Assembly (NCBI GenBank): GCA_020849155.1
Contig: JADLGU010000232.1
Location: forward strand, 1 to 8,905
Direction: 5' to 3'
Source: Rhodocyclaceae bacterium
GTDB lineage: Bacteria; Pseudomonadota; Gammaproteobacteria; Burkholderiales; Rhodocyclaceae
DNA length: 8,905 bases
Shown piece after piece: positions 1 through 5,838 of the stretch. A program made the position numbers and the translations under genes. The notes under the pieces are model-generated. The model had not been told where the DNA came from, searched no databases, and saw only the letters and a program-made list of their open reading frames with translations. Numbering within the stretch: position 1 is the stretch's first letter; every line of letters starts with the position of its first letter.

Positions 1-449
1 TCGGTGAGGGAGAGCATGACGCCGATCAGGGCGATGCCGTCGGCGATGCAGTGGTGGATGCGCACCACCAGGGCCGAGCCGCCGTCGTAGTTGTCGACCA
101 GGTGGAAGCTCCACAGCGGACGGTTGGGGTCGAGCGGCGCGGACAGCAGGTCGGCCGCCATGTTCTGCAGCTCCGTCTTGTGGTCGCCTGCCGGCAGCGC
201 CATGTGGTGCAGGTGGCGGTCGAGGTCGAAGTCGGCGTCGTCCTCCCACCAGGCGCCGGTGGCGTCGTGCACCACCTTCTGCCTGAAGCGGCGGTAGCCG
301 AGCAGGCGCGCCTCCAGGGTGCGCCGCAGGCGGGCATAGTCCATCGGCCCGGCGAAGATCATCACGCCGACGATCATCATCAGGTTGGTCGGCCGGTCCA
401 TCCGCAGCCAGGCGGTGTCGACCGGGGAGATGCGCTCGCGCTTGCTCAT
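1..449 (-). CDS. Wax ester synthase/diacylglycerol acyltransferase (WS/DGAT), N-terminal part
   Basis: This gene starts at an ATG at 449 and leaves the window at its left edge after 149 codons, so only about a third of a normal 450-500 residue WS/DGAT is visible. The protein opens MSKRERISPVDTAWLRMDRP and carries the family's acyltransferase signature HHxxxDG as HHCIADG at residues 132-138 (bases 36-56). H133 is the expected catalytic base. The stretch PLDPNRPLWSFHLVD just before it is also typical of the family. Members esterify fatty alcohols or diacylglycerol with acyl-CoA to make wax esters or triacylglycerol, usually at the inner face of the membrane on nascent lipid droplets; wax ester and TAG preference cannot be separated from this part. 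It diverges from an acyl-CoA-binding protein gene 92 bases away, which fits an acyl-CoA-consuming enzyme. A condensation-domain relative is possible because they share the HHxxxDG motif, but the surrounding residues favour WS/DGAT. Confidence 0.88.
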   Translation of the reverse strand, partial: MSKRERISPVDTAWLRMDRPTNLMMIVGVMIFAGPMDYARLRRTLEARLLGYRRFRQKVVHDATGAWWEDDADFDLDRHLHHMALPAGDHKTELQNMAADLLSAPLDPNRPLWSFHLVDNYDGGSALVVRIHHCIADGIALIGVMLSLT

Positions 450-487
450 CGGGGCGGTGGCCGTAAAGGCGGTTGGAATGATTCGCT

Positions 488-493
488 TATAAT
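488..493 (+). promoter_or_regulatory. Perfect -10 hexamer (TATAAT) upstream of the acyl-CoA-binding protein gene
   Basis: TATAAT lies in the 92-base gap between the divergent WS/DGAT and ACBP genes, 48 bases before the ACBP start. No good -35 box is found at the usual 16-18 base spacing (465-470 reads AAAGGC), and there is no TG extension. This may therefore be an activator-dependent promoter or a chance match in a locally AT-rich spot. Read on the minus strand, the same patch gives TATTAT, so it could also serve the divergent WS/DGAT gene. Confidence 0.4.
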
Positions 494-541
494 ACCCAAG
501 GACGGCGCTGCAGTGCCGTTCCCATCGGACGGAGGAGAAGA

Positions 542-799
542 ATGGCGGACCTGAAAGCAAGCTTCGAGGCGGCCGCGGCAGCCTCGAAAACCCTGAGCGA
601 GCGGCCGGACAATCAGACCCTGCTGCAGCTCTACGCGCTCTACAAGCAGGGATCGAGCGGCGACGTCGAGGGCAAGCGCCCCGGCTTCGGCGACATGGTC
701 GGGCGCGCCAAGTACGACGCCTGGGCGGCGCTCAAGGGCACCGGCCGGGACGACGCCATGCAGCGCTACATCGACCTGGTGAATTCGCTCAAGGGCTGA
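542..799 (+). CDS. Acyl-CoA-binding protein (ACBP)
   Basis: This 85-residue protein matches the single-domain ACBP fold over its whole length (the family is usually 85-90 residues). It binds medium- and long-chain acyl-CoA esters in the cytosol, buffering and delivering them to acyl-CoA-using enzymes. The ligand-contact residues of the family are present: Y31 and K35 in LYALYKQG, K57 in AKYDAWAALKGT, and Y76 in AMQRYI. The segment GDVEGKRPG is the usual loop between helices 2 and 3. The ATG at 542 is supported by a strong ribosome binding site, GGAGG at 531-535, six bases upstream. The gene is divergent from a WS/DGAT and ends 12 bases from the convergent PHA-system gene. Its likely partners are therefore enzymes drawing on the acyl-CoA pool for storage lipids, which is inferred from context. 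ACBPs are near-universal in eukaryotes but patchy in bacteria. Confidence 0.95.
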   Translation: MADLKASFEAAAAASKTLSERPDNQTLLQLYALYKQGSSGDVEGKRPGFGDMVGRAKYDAWAALKGTGRDDAMQRYIDLVNSLKG

Positions 800-811
800 G
801 CGGGGACGGCG

Positions 812-1108
812 CTATACCTTCGGGCCGGAATCCGGCCCGAAGTTCTCGTCGAAGTAGCGGTGGATCTCCGCCTCCACGCGCGGCCGGATGGCCAGCAGCA
901 GGAAGCCGAGGCGGACGCGGATGTGCACTTCCTTCTTCTCCACCACCAGTTCCCCGCTGACCCCGCTGCGCTTGAAGACCAGGACGTTGTCGTCCCACTC
1001 ATAGGCGAGGTCGAACTCCTCCTCGAGCTGGCTGGCGATCTTCTCGGCGGCCGTTCTGGCGGCCTTGGCGCTGAGGGTGTGCTTGCGGCGGATCTGGATG
1101 TCGCTCAT
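812..1108 (-). CDS. Polyhydroxyalkanoic acid system family protein (PHA_gran_rgn type)
   Basis: This 98-residue protein resembles the small family named putative polyhydroxyalkanoic acid system protein. Shared features are an N-terminal SDIQIRRKHTLSAKAAR helix, a middle FKRSGVSGELVVEKKEVHI strand region, and RLGFLLLAIRPRVEAEIHRYFDE near the C-terminus. Family members are about 90-100 residues and are often found near PHA synthase or phasin genes. Their molecular role is not established, so a granule-associated or regulatory role is only suggested by the family name. The ATG at 1108 is chosen because the family motif begins immediately after it; the ribosome binding site is weak. The gene converges on ACBP with 12 bases between stop codons and diverges from the kinase operon. 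No PHA synthase or depolymerase gene lies in this window. Confidence 0.82.
   Translation of the reverse strand: MSDIQIRRKHTLSAKAARTAAEKIASQLEEEFDLAYEWDDNVLVFKRSGVSGELVVEKKEVHIRVRLGFLLLAIRPRVEAEIHRYFDENFGPDSGPKV
818..842. terminator. Strong hairpin at the meeting point of two convergent genes, possible bidirectional terminator
   Basis: A perfect 11-base-pair inverted repeat (CTTCGGGCCGG, loop AAT, CCGGCCCGAAG) begins 19 bases after the ACBP stop. It lies inside the last codons of the opposing PHA-system gene, where it encodes part of the FGPDSGPKV tail. Its position suits termination of ACBP transcription and perhaps of both genes. Neither side has a real T tract (the plus side continues TTCTCGTC), so intrinsic termination is uncertain. 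It may instead stabilise the mRNA end. Confidence 0.4.
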
Positions 1109-1140
1109 CGATAAGGCCCACTGTCCGGGAACTGGGCGGG

Positions 1141-1169
1141 ATTGTATTCGAGCTGCGTCCGGCCGTCAC
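1141..1169 (-). promoter_or_regulatory. Candidate sigma-70 promoter for the PHA-system gene
   Basis: Read on the minus strand, GTGACG (1169-1164, four of six matches to TTGACA) is followed after exactly 17 bases by TACAAT (1146-1141, five of six matches to TATAAT). Transcription would begin near 1134, about 26 bases before the ATG at 1108. Spacing and position are good; no footprint or conservation data support it. Confidence 0.42.
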
Positions 1170-1210
1170 CGGTCGTGAGATAGTGCACATCCGGGCGCAG
1201 GGCGCGCGTT

Positions 1211-1216
1211 TAAGAT
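1211..1216 (+). promoter_or_regulatory. Weak candidate -10 (TAAGAT) for the kinase operon
   Basis: TAAGAT lies 27 bases before the preferred kinase start at 1243, in the only AT-rich spot of the divergent intergenic region. It matches the -10 consensus at four of six positions and has no convincing -35 partner. If real, it would leave the alternative GTG start at 1183 upstream of the transcript, which favours the ATG at 1243. Confidence 0.2.
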
Positions 1217-1242
1217 ATCCCGTCCCCCAGCCCCGTCAGGCC

Positions 1243-4200
1243 ATGTTCAGCATCCCGATCCAGACCGCCGTCATCAACTCGATCATCGGCAATGCCGTCC
1301 TGGCAGGCATCTTCCTGTACCTGTGGCGGGTGGACCGACGCGAGATCGCCCTGGGCTACTGGGCGGCAGCCTACGCCGCCAGCGCCTGCCGGGTGATCTT
1401 CCGCCTGGCTGGAGTGGAGGGATTTCCGACGGCCATCTACGGCGAGGCCTTCTTCGGCACCCTGGTGGTGGTGCTGGTGGGCATGGGCGCGCGGGTCTTC
1501 ATCGGCAAGCGCATCGAGGCCCCCTGGCGGATTGGCCTGCTGGCGGCACTGGCGATGGGCACGCTGGCCGGCTCGGCCGCCGCCGGCCTGCTGCCGATCA
1601 TCGTCCCCTATCTGGCGGCTGGCGCCGTCTACTTTTTCGCCGGGCTGGCGATGCTCAAGCGGGGCCGCGAGCATCCCGGCATCGGCTACAGCATGGTCGG
1701 CTTCCTGTTCGCCCTCTACGGCGGCTATGTCCTGGTCTTCTCCAATCTGGCGGCCGCGACCCAGGATCCCCGCTCCTACATCTACGGCCCGATCATCAAC
1801 CTGGCCATCGGCATGGTGCTGCTGGTGGTGACCCAGCGCAAGCAGCATGTCGAAGCCGAGCAGCTGAGCGCGGCGTTGCTGCGCGAGGCGGAAGGCCGCC
1901 GCGCCGCCGAGGACGTGGGCCTGCGCAGCGAGCAGCGCTACCGGGCCATCATCGACACCACCCGCAGCCTGATCGCGCTGCTGACCCCGGAAGGGATGCT
2001 GGTCGACGTCAACCGGGCGGCGCTGGAAAGAACCGGTCTCAGCCGCGAGCAGGTGATCGGCAAGCCGTTCTGGGAAACCCCCTGGTGGACTCATGATCCT
2101 CAGCAGCAGCAGCGGCTGCGCCAGGCGATCCGGCGGGTGGCGGCCGGCGGCTTCGACCGCTTCGAGTCCTCCCACCCTACGGCCGACGGCAGCCTCGGCC
2201 ATTTCAATTTCTTCCTGACGCCGATCCGGGACGCCAGCGGACAGGTGATCTATCTGGTGCCGGAAGGACACGACATCACCGAACGCAGGCGCATCGAGCA
2301 CAGCCTGTACGAGTCGGAGCAGCGCTTCCGTGCCATCAGCGAGGGTTCCATGCTGGGGGTGTTCGCCACCGATCCGGAAGGCGATGTCACCTATTTCTCG
2401 CGCCGGGCCAGCGAAATCACCGGCATCAGCGAGTCCGATGCGGTCGCCGGGCGCACCACCGCGCGCCTGCACCCCGACGACCTGGCCCAGCACCGGCTGC
2501 AATGGCGCGATGCCATCATGGAGCGCAAGCCCTTCGCCGGCGAGCGGCGCCTGATTCGCCGAGACGGCAGCATTTCATGGGGGCGGGTGCACGTGGCGCC
2601 GATCCTCGAAGGCGACCGGCTGCTGGGCTTTGTCGGCACCATCGAGGACATCAATGCCCGCAAGCTGGCCGAGCAGGCGCTGCGCGAGAGCGAGGAGCGC
2701 TTCTCCAGCTTCTTCGCCCTCTCGCCCGAGCCGGCCGCCGTGGCGCAATATCCGGATGGCGAATACCTCCAGGTCAACGAGGCATGGGAGCGGGCCTTCG
2801 GCTTCCGCCAGGACGAGGTCGTCGGCCGCACCGGCCTGGACCTGGGGCTATGGGAAAATCCGGACGACCGGCGGCGGATGTACGAGGAAATCCAGCGCCG
2901 CAACCAGGCCCGCAGCGGCGAGATCCGCCTGCGGCGCAAGGACGGCCGGTTCATCACCGTGCAGATTTCGGCGCGGGTGGTGGCCGTCGGCGCGACCCGC
3001 TACATCCTGTGGGGCACCCATGACGTCACCGAGCAGCGGCGCATCGAGCAGGCCCTGCGCGAGAGCGAGGAGCGGCTGTCGCGGGTGTTCTACCTGCTGC
3101 CCGACCTGGTGACCGTCAGCAGCATCGACGAGGGCCGCTTCGTCGACATGAACCACCAGTGGGAGTCGATGCTGGGCTATACCCGCGAGGAGGCGCTGGG
3201 CAAGACCACCGTCGAACTGGGGATCTGGGTCGACTCGGTGCAGCGCGATCGTCTGGTGCGGGACGTCCGCAGCGGCGGCACGGTGCGCAGCCGCGAGATC
3301 GCCATCCGCCGCAAGGACGGCGTGGAGCTGCTCTGCGAGACCTCCGGCAGCACCTTCGACTGGCACGGCCAGCAGCTGCTGCTGCTGGTGACGCGAGACG
3401 TGACGGCGCAGCGGGCCCTGGAACAGGCGCGGGCCGCCGCCGAGGCGGCGCTGCGGGAAAGCGAGGAGAAGTTCTCGCGCTTCTTCGCCCTGGGGCCCGA
3501 GCCGATGGCGGTGGTGCGCTACGACGACGCCGTCTACCTCGACGTCAACCAGGCCTGGCTGAGCAAGTTCGGCTACCGCCGCGAGGAGGTGGTCGGCCAT
3601 ACCCCGCAGGAGCTGGCTTTCTGGGAGGACTTCGACGAGCGGCGGCGGATCATCGAGATCCTCGGGCGGACCGGCTCGATCCAGGGCGTCGAGGTCTGGT
3701 ACCGGGCCAAGGACGGCCGCCGCATCCTGTCCGACATCTCGGCCCAGGTGTTCGAGCTGGCGGGCACCCGCTACGTGCTGTGGGACGTGCACGACATCAC
3801 CGACAAGCGCAAGGCCGAGGACCAGTTGCGGGTCTCCGAGATGAAGTTCTACAAGGCCTTCCACAGCAGCCCCGACTACATGACCATCAGCCGCCTGTCC
3901 GACGGCGTGCTGCTCGACTGCAACGAGGCCTTCGAGCGCTTCACCGGCTACAGCCGCGACGAAGCGCTGGGCCGCAGCGCCATCGAGCTCGGCATCTGGG
4001 CCAGGCTGGAGGAGCGCAGGCACTTCGCCGAGATCCTCGCCGAGCAGGGCTGGATGCGCGACTTCGAGTGCACCCTGCGCGGCCGCGACGGCCGGGAGAT
4101 GAGCTCGGTGGTGACCGCCTCGACCATGGACATCGACGGCGAGCAATGCGTCATCGCGGTGGCGCGCGACGTCGGCGATCAGCGCCGCATGGAGCGGGAG

Positions 4201-5838
4201 CTGCGCGCCAGCGAGGAGATGTTCTCCACCATCTTCCATCAGCTGCCGGTGGCGATCGCCGTCACCACCCGCGAGGAGGGGCGCTACATCGACGTCAACG
4301 CCGCCTGGCTCGAGCAGTTCGGCTATGCGCGCGAGGAGGTGGTGGGCAGGACCGGGCGGGAGCTGGACTTCTGGGTCGATTACGCGGACCGGGCGCGGCT
4401 GGGCGAGCACCTGGCCGTCCGGCCCGACTTCCTGCGCTGGGAGATCGCCTTCCGCGCCAAGGACGGCCGCGCCATCCTGACCGAGTGCTCCGGTCGCATC
4501 TTCCGCATCGGCGACGAGGATGTCGTCATCTGGAGCGCGCCCGACATCACCGAGCGCAAGCGCATCGAGCAGGCCCTGCGCGAAGGCGAGGAGAAGTTCT
4601 CGGCCATCTTCCACCGCTCGCCGGTGGCGCTCGGCGTCACCACCGTGCCGGAGGGTCGCTATCTCGACGTCAATACCACCTGGGAGCGGCAATTCCAGTA
4701 CCCGCGTGACAAGATGATCGGCAAGACCAGCCTGGAGATCGGGCTCTGGCTGGATGCCGGCGAACGCCGCCGCCTGTTCGACGACCTCGACCGGCAGCCG
4801 CAGGTCCAGAACCGCGAAGTGCGCTTCCGGCGCGGCGACGGCACGGAAATCCTCTGCGAACTGTCGGGCCAGGTGTTCGAGCTCAACGGCCGCAAGGTGC
4901 TGCTGTGGGGCGCCCACGACGTGACCGAGCACCGGCGCACCCAGCACGAGGTCGAGGAGCTCAACATGAAGCTGGAGGCGCGGGTGCAGGAGCGGACCTC
5001 CAAGCTGGAGAAGACCAACGCCGAGCTGGAGGAGGCACTGCAATCCCTCCGACTGGCCCAGAGCGAACTGGTGCGGGCCGAGAAGCTGGCGGCGCTGGGA
5101 TCGCTGGTGGCCGGGGTGGCGCATGAGTTGAACACCCCCATCGGCAACAGCGTGACGGTGGCCAGCACCCTGCATGACAAGGCCCGCGAGTTCGGCCAGG
5201 CCGTGACGGCCGGCCGCCTCAAGCGCTCGGTGCTCGACCATTTCCTGGAGGATGCCCTGACCGCCAGCGACCTGCTGTTGCGCAGCCTGTCCCAGGCCAA
5301 CGAACTGGTCGGCAGCTTCAAGCAGGTCGCGGTGGACCAGGCCAGCGCCCAGCGGCGCCGCTTCGATCTCAAGCTGGTGGTCGAGGAGGTGGCGGCCACC
5401 CTCTCGCCGATGCTCAAGAAGACCCCCTTCAAGCTGGAGCTGGAACTGGCCGATAACCTCGTCATGGACAGTTATCCGGGCTCGATCGGCCAGGTGATAA
5501 CGAATCTTGTTACCAACGCCCTGGCCCATGCCTTCGAAAGCCGCGATAATGGAACCATGCACTTATCGGTCTGCCGCAACGGCTTGCACATGGTGAAAAT
5601 GGTATTCGCGGACGATGGCGTTGGAATTCCCGCGGCAGACATGAAGCGGGTATTCGATCCATTCTTCACCACCAAGCTGGGGCGGGGCGGCAGCGGCCTG
5701 GGCCTGCATATCGTCTACAGCCTGGTGAGCCGGGTGCTGGGCGGCAGGATCGAGGTCGCGAGCGCGCCGGGCAGCGGCACCCGCTTCGAGCTGCTGATTC
5801 CCATGAAGGCGCCGGAGACAGAGGAGCGCGGCCCATGA
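1243..5838 (+). CDS. Membrane-bound sensor histidine kinase with eight tandem PAS domains
   Basis: This protein of about 1531 residues has, in order, roughly seven hydrophobic helices (residues 8-197), eight PAS domains starting near residues 229, 358, 483, 608, 740, 865, 990 and 1115, a coiled coil (1235-1285) and a kinase core. The phosphoacceptor is H1294 in VAHELNTPIGN. The ATPase shows an N box (NLVTNALAHAF, N1425), a G1 box (DDGVGIP, D1458), an F box (FDPFFTTK) and a G2 box (GRGGSGLGL), so an active kinase is expected. The DHp region, with its SFKQVAVDQASAQRR stretch, resembles a proteobacterial HisKA variant. There is no receiver or phosphotransfer domain; the overlapping next gene supplies the receiver. 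PAS units end in D(I/V)T-type linkers followed by a short helix, the usual signal-relay arrangement. No cofactor-binding residues are recognised, so the stimulus is unknown. The ATG at 1243 is preferred over an in-frame GTG at 1183 because the extension is polar and arginine-rich and the helix begins right after MFSIPIQ; neither start has a good ribosome binding site. Confidence 0.93.
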   Translation: MFSIPIQTAVINSIIGNAVLAGIFLYLWRVDRREIALGYWAAAYAASACRVIFRLAGVEGFPTAIYGEAFFGTLVVVLVGMGARVFIGKRIEAPWRIGLLAALAMGTLAGSAAAGLLPIIVPYLAAGAVYFFAGLAMLKRGREHPGIGYSMVGFLFALYGGYVLVFSNLAAATQDPRSYIYGPIINLAIGMVLLVVTQRKQHVEAEQLSAALLREAEGRRAAEDVGLRSEQRYRAIIDTTRSLIALLTPEGMLVDVNRAALERTGLSREQVIGKPFWETPWWTHDPQQQQRLRQAIRRVAAGGFDRFESSHPTADGSLGHFNFFLTPIRDASGQVIYLVPEGHDITERRRIEHSLYESEQRFRAISEGSMLGVFATDPEGDVTYFSRRASEITGISESDAVAGRTTARLHPDDLAQHRLQWRDAIMERKPFAGERRLIRRDGSISWGRVHVAPILEGDRLLGFVGTIEDINARKLAEQALRESEERFSSFFALSPEPAAVAQYPDGEYLQVNEAWERAFGFRQDEVVGRTGLDLGLWENPDDRRRMYEEIQRRNQARSGEIRLRRKDGRFITVQISARVVAVGATRYILWGTHDVTEQRRIEQALRESEERLSRVFYLLPDLVTVSSIDEGRFVDMNHQWESMLGYTREEALGKTTVELGIWVDSVQRDRLVRDVRSGGTVRSREIAIRRKDGVELLCETSGSTFDWHGQQLLLLVTRDVTAQRALEQARAAAEAALRESEEKFSRFFALGPEPMAVVRYDDAVYLDVNQAWLSKFGYRREEVVGHTPQELAFWEDFDERRRIIEILGRTGSIQGVEVWYRAKDGRRILSDISAQVFELAGTRYVLWDVHDITDKRKAEDQLRVSEMKFYKAFHSSPDYMTISRLSDGVLLDCNEAFERFTGYSRDEALGRSAIELGIWARLEERRHFAEILAEQGWMRDFECTLRGRDGREMSSVVTASTMDIDGEQCVIAVARDVGDQRRMERELRASEEMFSTIFHQLPVAIAVTTREEGRYIDVNAAWLEQFGYAREEVVGRTGRELDFWVDYADRARLGEHLAVRPDFLRWEIAFRAKDGRAILTECSGRIFRIGDEDVVIWSAPDITERKRIEQALREGEEKFSAIFHRSPVALGVTTVPEGRYLDVNTTWERQFQYPRDKMIGKTSLEIGLWLDAGERRRLFDDLDRQPQVQNREVRFRRGDGTEILCELSGQVFELNGRKVLLWGAHDVTEHRRTQHEVEELNMKLEARVQERTSKLEKTNAELEEALQSLRLAQSELVRAEKLAALGSLVAGVAHELNTPIGNSVTVASTLHDKAREFGQAVTAGRLKRSVLDHFLEDALTASDLLLRSLSQANELVGSFKQVAVDQASAQRRRFDLKLVVEEVAATLSPMLKKTPFKLELELADNLVMDSYPGSIGQVITNLVTNALAHAFESRDNGTMHLSVCRNGLHMVKMVFADDGVGIPAADMKRVFDPFFTTKLGRGGSGLGLHIVYSLVSRVLGGRIEVASAPGSGTRFELLIPMKAPETEERGP
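2689..4959 (+). repeat. Six homogeneous tandem PAS-coding repeats, period 375 bases
   Basis: Within the kinase gene, PAS units 3-8 start at 2689, 3064, 3460, 3835, 4210 and 4585. All are 125 codons long except the second, which has 132. Each begins SE(E/M)xF-like, carries a (Y/F)xDxN...FGYxR(E/D)E core followed by a (E/D)LxxW motif, and ends in a DVT/DIT-type linker. Short exact DNA repeats survive: 23 bases at 3040-3062 recur at 4561-4583, and GCGAGGAGAAGTTCTCG at 3461-3477 recurs at 4586-4602, exactly three units away. PAS units 1 and 2 (from 1927 and 2314) are more divergent and lack the LGxW motif. Confidence 0.9.

Noticed and set aside
473..490. Possible sigma-54 promoter (TTGGAATGATTCGCTTAT)
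   Set aside because: The GG and GC dinucleotides are 8 bases apart rather than the required 10, and the rest of the -24/-12 consensus is absent.
51..554. 167-residue plus-strand open frame upstream of and overlapping ACBP
   Set aside because: It lies antisense to the WS/DGAT coding region with its HHCIADG motif, is Val/His/Gly-rich and runs into the ACBP start in another frame.
1183..1242. Upstream GTG start for the kinase
   Set aside because: It would add 20 polar, Arg/Pro/Gln-rich residues before the first membrane helix, has no clear ribosome binding site, and would sit upstream of the weak -10 candidate. It cannot be fully excluded.
3159..4709. 516-residue open frame on the plus strand inside the kinase gene
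   Set aside because: It is in another frame of the kinase gene, Arg/Gly/Ala-rich without domain features; the kinase frame has clear PAS motifs throughout.
2689..4959. Direct repeats considered as a CRISPR-like or satellite array
   Set aside because: The repeats are in frame, 375 bases long and encode PAS domains; there are no short identical repeats with unique spacers.
2848..5562. 904-residue open frame on the minus strand opposite the PAS array
   Set aside because: It is a shadow of the GC-rich kinase gene: low-complexity His/Leu/Gly/Ala-rich sequence with no recognisable domain, repeating only because the PAS units opposite it repeat.
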